Source: DASQFI01 sp035633215 (GTDB lineage Bacteria; Acidobacteriota; Vicinamibacteria; Vicinamibacterales; SCN-69-37). Taken from it: 64,000 nucleotides of DNA. The notes under the pieces were generated by a model. It was not told the origin of the DNA and made no database searches. It was given only the letters and a program-made list of their open reading frames with translations. Where the stretch lies: positions 1-64,000 of the forward strand of contig DASQFI010000059.1 of NCBI GenBank assembly GCA_035633215.1. Reading direction: 5' to 3'. Position 1 is the first letter of the stretch; each line of letters begins with the position of its first letter. The translations under genes and the position numbers were made by a program. Of this stretch, positions 40,523 through 49,266 are shown piece by piece.

Positions 40523-41466
40523 GGCCGAATCAGGCGGCTGACGTCGCGGCCGATCTGACCAAAATCCCGTTCGGTCTGCGGCAGCGACGCGAAGTACTCG
40601 AGCGCCGGCTTGTCATCGCTCAGGATCGGTCCCGTCCCGACATACGCCTTGATGTCGGCGGGGCTCGCACGGAACATTCGCACCAGATGATCGAACGTCT
40701 CGACGTGCATCAGCGCGAGCGTCTGTCGGCTCGCCGCGTCGGCGAGGAGCGCGTCAATTCGCGCCCGCGAGAGCGTCAACGGCCGTTTCGATCCGACCAT
40801 CAACGACCCGTCGCCCCAGAGCGTGGCCTCGGGAAATGCCTCCACGAACGCCCGCAGGATCATCTTGTACTCGGCGTCGGTGACGCCGCCGTTCCAGTGC
40901 AGCGCCACGCCGTCCGGCGCGAGTCGATCGCGGACGAGCCGGAAATACTCGACGGAATTGAGGTTGTTCGCGCCCGCATGGTGCGGCAGGATCGCGTCGG
41001 CCGTGATCACGTCGTACAGCGTCGTGGCCCTCAGCAGGTAGTTCCGGCCATCGTCGAGTCTCACCCGGACGTTCGGGCGGTGCAGGACATCGAAGCTCAC
41101 GTGACTGAAAAACGCCGCCCCGCGAATCACGCTGTCCGAGAGCTCGACGACGTCGACGTCGAGCCCCGGATACTGGCTGAGGCCGCCGGGGGTGACGCCG
41201 CCGCCAAGCCCGACGACGAGCGCGCGGCGAGGACGCTCGTGGAGGAGGGCCGGCAGCAGACCGATCCGGCGGTGGATGAAGACCATCGAATCCGTGTCGT
41301 TCGCCTGGTGCCGCCCATCCAGATACAGCACGCGGCTCCCGACCGCCTGGCCGCCCGACACGGCAACCGTCGTTTGCATGCCCTCTTCCTGCCAGAGAAT
41401 CGGTCCGCTGATCCTCACCCAGCGGCGCGCCATTTCCTTCGGATCGGGGACGGACTGCGCCTGCAC
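40519..41466 (-). CDS. Spermidine synthase-like domain (C-terminal half of a split MFS fusion)
   Basis: A 315-residue reading beginning VQAQSVPDPKEMARRWVRIS. It is the aminopropyltransferase-like domain of a fused MFS/spermidine-synthase protein: RRALVVGLGGGVTPGGLSQY is the nucleotide-binding motif, with DVDVVELSDSVIRGA, VRVRLDDGRNYLL, and YDVITADAILPHHAGANNLN, all in the order of spermidine synthase. In related proteins this part is continuous with the membrane part encoded upstream. Here the frame changes near 41468, so it cannot be made as one chain without slippage or a corrected sequence. I placed the start at GTG 41466, but it probably has no start of its own. Confidence 0.75.
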   Translation of the reverse strand: MQAQSVPDPKEMARRWVRISGPILWQEEGMQTTVAVSGGQAVGSRVLYLDGRHQANDTDSMVFIHRRIGLLPALLHERPRRALVVGLGGGVTPGGLSQYPGLDVDVVELSDSVIRGAAFFSHVSFDVLHRPNVRVRLDDGRNYLLRATTLYDVITADAILPHHAGANNLNSVEYFRLVRDRLAPDGVALHWNGGVTDAEYKMILRAFVEAFPEATLWGDGSLMVGSKRPLTLSRARIDALLADAASRQTLALMHVETFDHLVRMFRASPADIKAYVGTGPILSDDKPALEYFASLPQTERDFGQIGRDVSRLIRP

Positions 41467-42890
41467 GAGAACACGATCACGGCGGACGCCGACACGACGA
41501 ACGCCACGATCGGTTGCCGTCGGCCGATCGCCACCTGCAGGGCCAGACCGGACGCGAGGAAGAGCGCGGCGACCGCGATGAGGCTGACCTGGCTGCCCAG
41601 GCGCGGCAGCAGCACGAACCCGGCGGCAATCGACCCGAGGATCGCGGCGCCGACGTTGACGGAGTAGAACACGCCGACGCGTTCGGCCGTGTGTCGCTCC
41701 GTGCCTTCTGCGCCGGCCCAGAGGCGAAGGCCCACCGGAAATGCCAACCCGAAAAAGAGCGCGGTGGGGAGAATGGCCGCGATGCTGACGGTCGCGGCCG
41801 TCGCCAGGAAATCGATACCGATCCACGCGAGCAGCGGCTGGAGCCAGTCAGGCGGCTGCGGCGTGCGGCGGAGCGGGGCAAACGACCGGACGGCGACGAT
41901 TCCGGCCGCAAGTTGGAGGACGGCCAGCACCTGGAGCCAGTTCACGGGCAACCGCATCAGCGGCGTGACAATCGCGCTGCCGAAAGCGATGCCAGCCAGC
42001 ACGAACGCGAGCATGAGCGTGAACACGTAACTGGTCGGCCCGAGCATGATGCCGAGGACGCGAAACCAGATCACTTCGAGCGCGAGCGAGGCGAAGCCCG
42101 ACACGCCGAACACGACGAGCACGAGCGCTTCGTTCGAGACCCGTCCCGCCCCTGACGGCTGGACCGGCGTCGGCGGCGCGGCCGAACCGGGTGTCGGGTC
42201 GATCGATCGCGACCGGATCCAGCCCGTCGTCATCGCGATCAGGCCCACCGCGCCATTGATCGCCGCCGCGAGCAGAAACGACCTTCTGAGGCCACTCTGC
42301 GGAATGAGATAGAACCCCGCGAGCATGGCGCCCAGGATTGCGCCGGTCGTGTTGCTCGCGTACAGCAGCCCGACTCGTCCGCCGATGCGATCGAGCCGCG
42401 TGAGCGACGACTTGACGACGATCGGAAGGGTCGCGCCCATGAGCGCGGTCGGCACGAGAAGCACCGCGAACGACATGATCAGACGCACCACGGTGCCGAG
42501 GGCGACCGAGTCGGGCAAGCGAGAGGCAACGCCCACGAACAGGTGATGGACGCCGCTGAGCGCCGCCGGCGTCGCCAGCGCGCAGAGGCCAATCAGGAGC
42601 TCGACGGCGCCGAACAGGAACAGCGGCTGGCGCACGCGATCCGCCAGCCGGCCGGCGACGAAGCTCCCGAGCGCCAATCCGCCCATGAAGCTCGCGAGGA
42701 CGGTGCTCGCCGCGTGTGTCGTAACGCCGAACGTGAGCGACAGAAGCCGCAGCCAGAGCACCTGGTAAACGAGCGCGCAGACGCCGGAGAAGAGCAGCAG
42801 AACCGCGAGCGTGGGCAGCAGCCAGAATGGCGCTTCCGTGATGTTTGGGGTAGGCGGTTCGGCGCGAATGGCCGCGTCGCGACGTGCCAT
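41415..42890 (-). CDS. MFS-like membrane part of a split MFS/spermidine-synthase fusion
   Basis: This reading encodes about 475 residues with roughly a dozen hydrophobic helices, including LLFSGVCALVYQVLWLRLLS, TVLASFMGGLALGSFVAGRL and FGVSGFASLALEVIWFRVLG. These are hallmarks of the membrane part of fused MFS/spermidine synthases, in which the six-helix unit repeats. Family sequence ends near SASAVIVF; the last 18 residues (SCRRSPSPIRRKWRAAG) are out-of-frame translation. The ATG at 42890 (MARRDAAIRAE) is preferred over 42947, which would overlap the divergent YtcJ-like gene. The function of this family is not known; polyamine synthesis and export have both been suggested. Confidence 0.8.
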   Translation of the reverse strand: MARRDAAIRAEPPTPNITEAPFWLLPTLAVLLLFSGVCALVYQVLWLRLLSLTFGVTTHAASTVLASFMGGLALGSFVAGRLADRVRQPLFLFGAVELLIGLCALATPAALSGVHHLFVGVASRLPDSVALGTVVRLIMSFAVLLVPTALMGATLPIVVKSSLTRLDRIGGRVGLLYASNTTGAILGAMLAGFYLIPQSGLRRSFLLAAAINGAVGLIAMTTGWIRSRSIDPTPGSAAPPTPVQPSGAGRVSNEALVLVVFGVSGFASLALEVIWFRVLGIMLGPTSYVFTLMLAFVLAGIAFGSAIVTPLMRLPVNWLQVLAVLQLAAGIVAVRSFAPLRRTPQPPDWLQPLLAWIGIDFLATAATVSIAAILPTALFFGLAFPVGLRLWAGAEGTERHTAERVGVFYSVNVGAAILGSIAAGFVLLPRLGSQVSLIAVAALFLASGLALQVAIGRRQPIVAFVVSASAVIVFSCRRSPSPIRRKWRAAG

Positions 42891-42930
42891 CGATGGCAGG
42901 TATCGTAGTTCAGCCGAGGAGACTGACGCC

Positions 42931-44541
42931 ATGACGACGATCGTCAACGGCCGGGTCTGGACCGGAGACGCCGCGCGGCCGTGGGCCGAAGCGGTCGCGC
43001 TTCAAGGCGATCGGATCGCGGCCGTGGGCTCGACGAAAGAGATTCGCGCGCGGGCCGGCGCCGGGCGCGAGATCGACGCGCGCGGCGGGCTCGTGACGCC
43101 CGGCTTCATCGATTCGCACATTCATCTGCTCGCCGGCGGCTTCCGATTGACGGAAGTGCAGTTGCGGCGTGCGTCGAGCCGCGAGGCGCTCGCGCGCACG
43201 CTCCGGTCATTCGCGGAACAGATCCCCGACGGCGCCTGGATCACCGGCGGCGATTGGGACCATGAGCAGTGGGGCGGCGAGCTGCCGTCGCGAACCTGGA
43301 TCGACCAGGCGACGCCCCGTCATCCCGTCTGGGTCAGCCGGTTTGACGGACATATGGCGCTCGCCAACTCCCTGGCGCTTCGCGAAGCCGGCCTCTCTCG
43401 CCAGACCGCCGACGTCGACGGCGGCACGATCGTCCGCGGGCCCGACGGAGATCCGACCGGGCTCTTGAAGGACAACGCGATGAAGCTCGTCGGTCGGGTG
43501 GTGCCGCGGCCGCCACAAGACCTCGAGGATCGCGCGCTCGACGCCGGGATGCGCTACGTCGCCGCGCGCGGCGTGACGTCCGTCCATCATATGGGCTCGG
43601 TGCCTCCGTCCTCCACGTGGGCGGACGTCGAGGTCTTTCGCCGCGCGCTTGATGCCGGCAGGCTTCGCACCAGGATCTACGCCACGGTCCCCCTGCCGGC
43701 GTGGCGTGAACTCCACGAGGTCGTCTCGTCGCGCGACTTCGGTGGACACGATGGCCAGGGTGACGAGTGGCTGCGCATCGGCGCGCTCAAGGGCTTCGTC
43801 GACGGATCGCTGGGATCGCGCACGGCGGCGTTTCACGAGCCGTACGCCGACGCGTCCGACAACATCGGTCTGCTCGTGCACGCGCCCGAGGAGCTCGGGC
43901 AATGGATCACGGACGCCGACCGTCACGGACTGCATCCGGTGGTGCACGCGATTGGCGATCGGGCCAATACCCTGCTCCTGGATCTGTTCGAAGCGGCCGT
44001 CGCAAGGAATGGCCCTCGCGATCGCCGGTTCCGAATCGAGCACGCGCAGCACCTGAGGCGCACCGACATCCCGCGGTTCGCGCGTCTCGGCGTCATTGCG
44101 AGCATGCAGCCCTACCACGCGATTGACGACGGCCGATGGGCCGAGCGCGCGATTGGCTCGGCCCGCGCGGAGACAACCTACGCGTGCCGCTCGCTCCTCG
44201 ACGCGGGCGCGACGATCGTGTTCGGCAGCGACTGGTTCGTCGCGCCGCCTGCCCCGCTCGAGGGACTCTATGCGGCCATCACTCGTCGCACGCTCGATGA
44301 CCGCCATGCCGACGGGTGGGTGCCCTCCCAGCGCATCTCACTCGAGGAGGCGCTGCGGGCGTACACGGTGAGCGCGGCCTACGCCTCGTTCGAGGAGTCC
44401 ATCAAGGGCCAGCTCTCGCCGGGCCTGGTCGCGGACGTCGTGGTCCTGGATCGCGACCTGTTCGCCATGCCGCCGGCCGAGGTGCGGGACGCGCGCGTGA
44501 TGGCAACGGTGGCCGGGGGAACGATCGTCCACGAGGCCTGA
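42931..44541 (+). CDS. YtcJ-like amidohydrolase family protein
   Basis: A 536-residue cytoplasmic amidohydrolase of the YtcJ/NfdA group. Landmarks: TTIVNGRVWTGDAARPWAEA, the metal motif GFIDSHIHLLAGGFRLTEV, WITGGDWDHEQWGGELPSRT, DGSLGSRTAAFHEPY, His in VVHAIGDRANTLLLDLFE and FGSDWFVAPPAPLEGLYAA. YtcJ-like enzymes hydrolyse N-substituted formamides or related amides, but the substrate here is unknown. No signal peptide is present. ATG 42931 has a CGAGGAGA ribosome site about 10 bases upstream, inside a 40-base divergent gap to the MFS fusion gene. Confidence 0.9.
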   Translation: MTTIVNGRVWTGDAARPWAEAVALQGDRIAAVGSTKEIRARAGAGREIDARGGLVTPGFIDSHIHLLAGGFRLTEVQLRRASSREALARTLRSFAEQIPDGAWITGGDWDHEQWGGELPSRTWIDQATPRHPVWVSRFDGHMALANSLALREAGLSRQTADVDGGTIVRGPDGDPTGLLKDNAMKLVGRVVPRPPQDLEDRALDAGMRYVAARGVTSVHHMGSVPPSSTWADVEVFRRALDAGRLRTRIYATVPLPAWRELHEVVSSRDFGGHDGQGDEWLRIGALKGFVDGSLGSRTAAFHEPYADASDNIGLLVHAPEELGQWITDADRHGLHPVVHAIGDRANTLLLDLFEAAVARNGPRDRRFRIEHAQHLRRTDIPRFARLGVIASMQPYHAIDDGRWAERAIGSARAETTYACRSLLDAGATIVFGSDWFVAPPAPLEGLYAAITRRTLDDRHADGWVPSQRISLEEALRAYTVSAAYASFEESIKGQLSPGLVADVVVLDRDLFAMPPAEVRDARVMATVAGGTIVHEA

Positions 44542-44580
44542 GACGAAGGCGCCAACTGTCCGGGCGCGACGCTCGTCTAA

Positions 44581-44995
44581 TCTTCTTGATTCAAGAAGAA
44601 ATACGCATGCTCAAAGACGCGCGCACCGCCTGGCCCGATCAGAATCCAGTCGGCAAGCGGGTCCACCTGGGCGTCCGGCGTTCTGGCCGTCGCGGGTGCT
44701 CGTGCGCACGGCGGTCCCGCCCGAGTCGGTCGCGATGCCCGTCCGGGCCGCGGTCCGGCGCGTCGATCCGGCCCAGCCCGTCGCTCGGCTGCGCACGCTC
44801 GAGGACATCGTCGGCGCGTCCGTCTCGGACCGGCGGTTCGATCTCGCGCTGCTGTCGAGTTTCGCGGTGATGGCGCTGGTCCTGGCGGCGGTCGGGATCT
44901 ACGGGTTGCTCGCGCAGGTGGTTGCGCAACGGGCCGGCGAGATTGGGATTCGGATGGCGCTTGGCGCGACCGGCGGACGATGCCCTGGAGTCTGA
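44581..44995 (+). pseudogene. ADOP/MacB permease remnant, C-terminal
   Basis: From 44607 one frame reads MLKDARTAWPDQNPVGKRVH, an ADOP periplasmic segment. From about 44696 another frame reads RAAVRRVDPAQPVARLRTLE and VGIYGLLAQVVAQRAGEIGI with RMALGATGG, the last FtsX domain, and stops early at 44995. So the piece has lost about 50 codons internally and its ends are missing. A 19-base palindrome, TCTTCTTGATTCAAGAAGA, lies just ahead at 44581-44599. It is the second ADOP relic in the window. Confidence 0.8.
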
Positions 44996-45064
44996 TGTGC
45001 AAGATGTTTGCCGAATGGCAGATACGGCAGCGAATGCGGGAATGGCGTGGACAGTGACAAGTAC

Positions 45065-45136
45065 GGAAGCCGGGAGGCAGGAAGTTGGGAAGAAGGGCTT
45101 TTGCGCTTCCCAGATCCGCTTCCCAGCTTCCCGGTT
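45065..45136. repeat. Facing CTTCCC/GGGAAG repeat stretch
   Basis: The left side has GGGAGGCAGGAAGTTGGGAAG, cut here to describe the unit GGGAAG/GGCAGG; the right side has repeated CTTCCCA, CTTCCCAGCTTCCCGG units. The two sides are imperfectly complementary and lie between the ADOP remnant and the 3' end of the glycine-zipper gene. Confidence 0.55.
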
Positions 45137-45139
45137 CCC

Positions 45140-45694
45140 TCAGCGATTCCGCTTCACCGCTTCAAAGATGCTCGCTCCCCCGCCGCCGAGTGCCGCACCA
45201 ATGAGCGCGCCCTTCTTCCCGCCGATGAGCGCTCCGACGCCGGCGCCAGCGCCCGCGGTGCCACCGATGATGAGTGCGGTTTTCTGCCATGAGCGTTTCG
45301 TGGACCGGGCTGAGATCGTCCGGGGCCCGGGCGCCTGGCGCACCACCGGTCGAGGCGCGTAGTTCGTCTGCACCAGCCGCGGCTGAGGCGCATAGACCGC
45401 CGGCACGACGCCGACCGCATTCGGCGCCGCGATGGGACGGCCGAACTCATCCGTGTAGCCGATCGGCTGCAGGGCCGAGTTGGCGCATTGAATGTTGACC
45501 TGCAGCTCGCCGTTCGCGATGGTCTGGCGGACGACCGCCTGTTGATGCGGCTCGCAGTTCACCGCCACGTTCGATGTCTGCAGTTTGCTGTCGGCGCGCG
45601 CCGACCACGGCGCCCAGAACAACAGGATCGCGCCGAGCCCGAGCAGCGCGGCGGCACCAGCGACGTGCGACCGCCCGAGAATCACAGGTGTCAT
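45140..45694 (-). CDS. Exported glycine-zipper protein
   Basis: A 184-residue protein with an N-terminal hydrophobic segment (about 8-32, VAGAAALLGLGAILLFWAPW) that is a signal peptide or anchor. The middle is rich in Pro, Gln and Val (VVPAVYAPQPRLVQTNYAPR). The C-terminus holds a glycine zipper (ALIIGGTAGAGAGVGALIGG, then KKGALIGAALGGGGASIFEA), a membrane-associating pattern found in many envelope proteins. No enzyme motif is seen. The ATG at 45694 follows GGAGGT. It is divergent from the CitE-like gene, and the 175-base gap could hold both promoters. Confidence 0.75.
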   Translation of the reverse strand: MTPVILGRSHVAGAAALLGLGAILLFWAPWSARADSKLQTSNVAVNCEPHQQAVVRQTIANGELQVNIQCANSALQPIGYTDEFGRPIAAPNAVGVVPAVYAPQPRLVQTNYAPRPVVRQAPGPRTISARSTKRSWQKTALIIGGTAGAGAGVGALIGGKKGALIGAALGGGGASIFEAVKRNR

Positions 45695-45869
45695 AACCAG
45701 ACCTCCATAAATCTCCACAAATACGGATGCGAGATCACTCTCCAACTTGCGTGCCAGCTTTTCGGGCGTCGTTCTCGAACGTTTTCGAGAGATCCCGTTT
45801 CGGGCTGTCCTCTCACGCACGCACTCTGTCGCCGCAAGGCGACGCGAACGCTCTTGGTAGACTTTGCCC

Positions 45870-46715
45870 ATGACGACACCGCTGCGATCGATTCTCTTCG
45901 TGCCGGGCACGCGCGAGGATCGCTTTTCGTCGGCGATCACGTCGGGCGCCGATGCGGTGGTGTTCGATCTGGAAGACAGCGTCGAGGAGACCCGCAAGGC
46001 CGAGGCGCGTCAGGCGATTGGCCGATTCCAGGCCTCGTCGGGCGACCCCGGGCCGCTGACGCTCGTCAGGGTCAACGCGTTCGGCAGCCGGTGGTTTCAG
46101 GACGATCTGCAGTTTGTCAGCCGGCTGGCGCGCCTGGGGGGCGTCGTGCTGCCAAAGGCCGAGACGGTTGAAGCGCTGCGAGTCGTCGCCGAAGTGGTCG
46201 GGGGCGAGCGCCTGTTCCCGCTGCTCGAGACCGCCCGCGGAGTGCTGAACTCGGCGAGCCTGGCGGACGCGATTCCATCGGTCCCGGCGCTCTTGTTTGG
46301 CGCCGAGGATTTAACGGCCGAAATCGGCGTGCGCCGGACGACCGACGGCGAGGAACTGCTGTTTGCGCGCAGCCAGATCGTGCTGGCCGCGGCGGCCGCG
46401 GGCGCCGAGGCGATCGACGCCGTGTTCACCGACGTCGCCGACGGCGACGGGCTGCGCCGCGACGCCACGCGCGCCCGCGCGCTGGGCTTTCGCGGAAAGA
46501 TGACGATTCACCCGAGCCAGATCGCGATCGTCAACGAGATCTTCAGCCCGTCAGCCGCGGACATCGCCCACGCCGACAAGATCCTGTCGGCGTATACGGC
46601 GGCTCAGGCCGCCGGAAGCGGGGTGTTGAGGCTCGGCAATGAAATGGTGGACGCGCCCGTCGTCGCCCGCGCCCAGCGGGTCCTCGATCTGGCCAAGAAG
46701 CTCGGCAAGCGTTAG
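45870..46715 (+). CDS. CitE-type (HpcH/HpaI) CoA-thioester lyase, citramalyl-CoA lyase-like
   Basis: A 281-residue TIM-barrel lyase. Landmarks: SILFVPGTREDRFSSAITSG followed by ADAVVFDLEDSV (Mg-binding), LVRVNAFGSRWFQDDL, GVVLPKAETVEALRVVAEVV, PLLETARGVLN, LLFGAEDLTAEIG and KMTIHPSQIAIVNEIFSPSA. This is the CitE/malyl-CoA/citramalyl-CoA lyase pattern, not the aldolase-only HpaI pattern. Members split malyl-CoA or citramalyl-CoA to acetyl-CoA plus glyoxylate or pyruvate. With the CoA-transferase and MaoC hydratase of this island, the third step of itaconate breakdown is a good candidate. The stop overlaps the convergent ALDH gene by 4 bases. Confidence 0.82.
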   Translation: MTTPLRSILFVPGTREDRFSSAITSGADAVVFDLEDSVEETRKAEARQAIGRFQASSGDPGPLTLVRVNAFGSRWFQDDLQFVSRLARLGGVVLPKAETVEALRVVAEVVGGERLFPLLETARGVLNSASLADAIPSVPALLFGAEDLTAEIGVRRTTDGEELLFARSQIVLAAAAAGAEAIDAVFTDVADGDGLRRDATRARALGFRGKMTIHPSQIAIVNEIFSPSAADIAHADKILSAYTAAQAAGSGVLRLGNEMVDAPVVARAQRVLDLAKKLGKR

Positions 46716-48151
46716 CTCGAGATGTAGGCGGTCTTGACGATGGTGTAGAACTCTTTCGCGTACGCGCCCTGCTCGCGCGGTCCGTAGCTCGACTTCTTGC
46801 GGCCCCCGAACGGCACGTGGTAGTCGAGCCCCGCCGTCGGCAGATTGACCATCACCAGACCGCTGGCGGAGTTGCGCTTGAAGTGGCTCGCGTGTTTCAG
46901 CGAGGTGGTGACGATACCCGCCGACAGGCCGAACGGCGTGTCATTGGCCACGGCGAGCGCTTCGTCGTAGTCGCGCACCTTGATGACGGCCGCGACCGGC
47001 CCGAAGATCTCCTCGCGATTGATGCGCATGTCCGGCCGGCTCTCGGTGAAGATGGCCGGCGCCATGTAGTAGCCGTCGGTGTCGCGCCTGAGTCGATCGC
47101 CGCCGTGCGCCAGCCGCGCGCCCTCGCGCCGCCCGACCTCGATGTACTCGAGATTCTTCGAGAGCTGGCGATCGTCGACGACCGGGCCAATCTCGGTTCC
47201 GGGCTTCAGCGCATCGTCGACCACGAGCTTCTTCATGCGCTCGATGACAGCCTCGATGAACCGGTCGTGAATGCCCTGGGTCACGATCAAGCGGCTGGAC
47301 GCCGTGCACCGCTGCCCCGCCTGAAAGAAGGCGCCGTTCACGGCCACGGATACCGCCGTCGGCAGGTCGGCGTCGTCCAGCACGATGAGCGGGTTCTTGC
47401 CGCCCATCTCGAGCTGCACGCGCGCGCCGCTCTTGACCGCGGCGGCGGCCACCGACGGCCCGACGTCCTGCGAGCCCGTGAAGCTGACCGCATCGACGTC
47501 CGGCGATGCCGCAAGCGCCGCGCCGAGCTTCGCGCCCGGCCCCATGACGAGATTCAGGACACCCGCCGGCAGACCGGCGCGCTGGACGATTTCCACGAGC
47601 GTCCACGGCGAGGCGGGCACGAGCTCTGCGGGCTTGAACACGACGCAGTTGCCGAATGCCAGCGCGGGTGCGATCTTCCACGCCGGAATGGCCAACGGAA
47701 AATTCCAGGGCGTGATGGCGGCGACGACGCCAAGGGGTTCGCGGGTGACTTCGACTTCGATGCCAGGGCGCACCGAGTCCACTTTTTCCCCGCCGAGGCG
47801 CACCGCTTCGCCGGCGAAGAATTTGAAAATCGCGCCCGCCCGCGCGGCCTCGCCGATCCCGTCGGCCAGCGGCTTGCCCTGCTCGCGCGACAGCAGCCGG
47901 CCCAGTTCGTCCTTGCGCGCGAGCATTTCGGTGCCCGCGCGATCGAGGATGTCGAATCGCTCCTGCGGCGACGTCCGGGACCATTTCGTGAACGCGGTCC
48001 GGGCGGCGGCAATCGCCGTATCGACGTCGCCCGCGGTCGCCCGCGCGAACTCGCCGACGATGTCGCCAAGATTCGACGGGTTGATGTCCGTGGAGCGGTC
48101 GGTCGAATCGACCAGCCGTCCGTCAATGAGGTTCGCAAACGCAGTGGCCAT
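46712..48151 (-). CDS. Aldehyde dehydrogenase (KGSADH/succinate-semialdehyde-like)
   Basis: A 479-residue NAD(P)-dependent aldehyde dehydrogenase. Active-site residues: catalytic Cys in FFQAGQRCTASSRLIV, general-base Glu in VQLEMGGKNPLIVLDD, and Asn in TPWNFPLAIPAWKIAPALAF. The NAD motif FTGSQDVG is present. The sequence style (SVRPGIEVEVTREPLGVV) fits the alpha-ketoglutaric-semialdehyde/succinate-semialdehyde group, so it probably oxidises a dicarboxylic or anionic semialdehyde. It lies downstream of the YihU-like dehydrogenase on the same strand, separated by 81 bases that contain a 78-base inverted repeat. It converges with the CitE-like gene. Confidence 0.88.
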   Translation of the reverse strand: MATAFANLIDGRLVDSTDRSTDINPSNLGDIVGEFARATAGDVDTAIAAARTAFTKWSRTSPQERFDILDRAGTEMLARKDELGRLLSREQGKPLADGIGEAARAGAIFKFFAGEAVRLGGEKVDSVRPGIEVEVTREPLGVVAAITPWNFPLAIPAWKIAPALAFGNCVVFKPAELVPASPWTLVEIVQRAGLPAGVLNLVMGPGAKLGAALAASPDVDAVSFTGSQDVGPSVAAAAVKSGARVQLEMGGKNPLIVLDDADLPTAVSVAVNGAFFQAGQRCTASSRLIVTQGIHDRFIEAVIERMKKLVVDDALKPGTEIGPVVDDRQLSKNLEYIEVGRREGARLAHGGDRLRRDTDGYYMAPAIFTESRPDMRINREEIFGPVAAVIKVRDYDEALAVANDTPFGLSAGIVTTSLKHASHFKRNSASGLVMVNLPTAGLDYHVPFGGRKKSSYGPREQGAYAKEFYTIVKTAYISS

Positions 48152-48170
48152 CTTCTGATCCTAATCCCGG

Positions 48171-48248
48171 AACCCGCTTGACTTGACGTGGTCGCCTGCG
48201 GCGACTCTCGTGAAACGCGCTCGGTTACCACGTCAAGTCAAGCGGGTT
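48171..48248. repeat. 78-base inverted repeat covering a stop codon
   Basis: Perfect 22-base arms, left 48171-48192 (starting AACCCGCTTGACTTGACG) and right 48227-48248, enclose 34 bases. The right arm supplies the last codons and the TGA of the YihU-like dehydrogenase on the minus strand (end of frame reads TRLT then stop). The element fills the gap to the ALDH gene. Confidence 0.75.
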
Positions 48249-49150
48249 TCCGTGGTAGTCAGCCGCGGCTTCTCGATACCGGCCAGCTCGCACAGCACGT
48301 CCACCATCGCGGAAAAATCCCTGGCGCCATGGCCTTGCGCGCGGGCGGCGTTGAACGCCTCGCGCGCGGCGGCCGCGATCGGCATGGGGACCCTGGCGGC
48401 ATTGCCGGCCTGGACGATGAGCGTCAGGTCCTTGTGCGCGAGATCGATCGTGAAGCCCGGTTCGGTGTCACCCTTGAGGACCTTGGCCGGCCAGGCGATC
48501 TTGAGCTGACCGTTGGTCGCCGTGGTGCCGTGAATCACGTCGAGCGTCTTCGGCAGCGACAGGCCGAACCGCTGCGACAGGGCGATCGCCTCGGCGTTGA
48601 GCTGGCAGGAAATGATCGCGAGATAGTTGTTCACGAGTTTGGTGCGCATGCCGGTGCCGACGCTGCCGCAGTGGTGGACCGTCGTGCCCATCGCGTCTAG
48701 CATCGGTTTGATGCGGGCGAACGTCTCGTCGGTCGCGCCGACCATGAAGAGCGATTCACCGCGCTCGGCGTGACTCGCGAGCCGGCCGACCGGTGCGTCC
48801 GCGAACTCACAACCTGCCGCCGTCGCCGCCGCCGCGAGCCGATCCGTGACCAGCGGATCGATCGTGCTCATGTCGACGATCGTCCGTCCGCGCCGGCCGT
48901 TGGCGAGAATCCCTTCCGGTCCGGCGATCACGGCCTCGACGGTGGGCGAATCGGGCAGCATCGTGAACACGACATCGCTGGCGGCAGCCACCCCGGCGAC
49001 GTTGGCGCTCGTCCGCGCGCCGAGCGATTCGAGCGCCCGCATCGGCCCGGCGTTCACGTCGTACACGACGAGCGGGAACCCCTTGCGGCAGAGATTCGAG
49101 GCCATCGGCCGGCCCATGTTGCCCAGTCCCACGAAACCCACGACGCTCAC
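48233..49150 (-). CDS. NAD(P)-dependent 3-hydroxyacid dehydrogenase, YihU-like
   Basis: A 305-residue dehydrogenase. Rossmann motif GFVGLGNMGRPMASNL; substrate motif FADAPVGRLASHAERGESLF; catalytic Lys in GTGMRTKLVNNY; and WPAKVLKGDTEPGFTIDLAH with KDL following. The APVGR-x-x-x-A form, with Arg, matches YihU sulfolactaldehyde reductase rather than the DxPVSGG form of 3-hydroxyisobutyrate dehydrogenase, and the WPxKVLxGDxxPxFxIDLAHKDL block also matches YihU as I remember it. Substrates could be sulfolactaldehyde, tartronate semialdehyde or succinic semialdehyde. GTG 49150 has a GAGGA site. Its C-terminus TRLT and stop lie in an inverted repeat. Confidence 0.82.
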   Translation of the reverse strand: MSVVGFVGLGNMGRPMASNLCRKGFPLVVYDVNAGPMRALESLGARTSANVAGVAAASDVVFTMLPDSPTVEAVIAGPEGILANGRRGRTIVDMSTIDPLVTDRLAAAATAAGCEFADAPVGRLASHAERGESLFMVGATDETFARIKPMLDAMGTTVHHCGSVGTGMRTKLVNNYLAIISCQLNAEAIALSQRFGLSLPKTLDVIHGTTATNGQLKIAWPAKVLKGDTEPGFTIDLAHKDLTLIVQAGNAARVPMPIAAAAREAFNAARAQGHGARDFSAMVDVLCELAGIEKPRLTTTETRLT

Positions 49151-49241
49151 TAGTCCTCCTCGCTTCGCTCGCTCGTCTTCGTTATCTCGCCCTCGCGGCA
49201 CTGGTGCCGGCTCTTGCCTCGGTCAACATCTCAGCTTCCAC

Positions 49242-49266
49242 GCCTTTGCGCCTTTGCGCCTCTAAG
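49242..49266 (+). repeat. GCCTTTGC short tandem repeat at the ALDH 3' end
   Basis: Two to three copies of GCCTTTGC and the related GCCTCTAA overlap the stop codon of the ALDH gene on the minus strand. It belongs to the gene-end repeat class in this window. Confidence 0.5.

Noticed and set aside
41460..41475. Programmed frameshift site in the MFS/spermidine-synthase fusion
   Set aside because: There is no slippery heptamer or downstream pseudoknot that I can see; a base error or decay is simpler.
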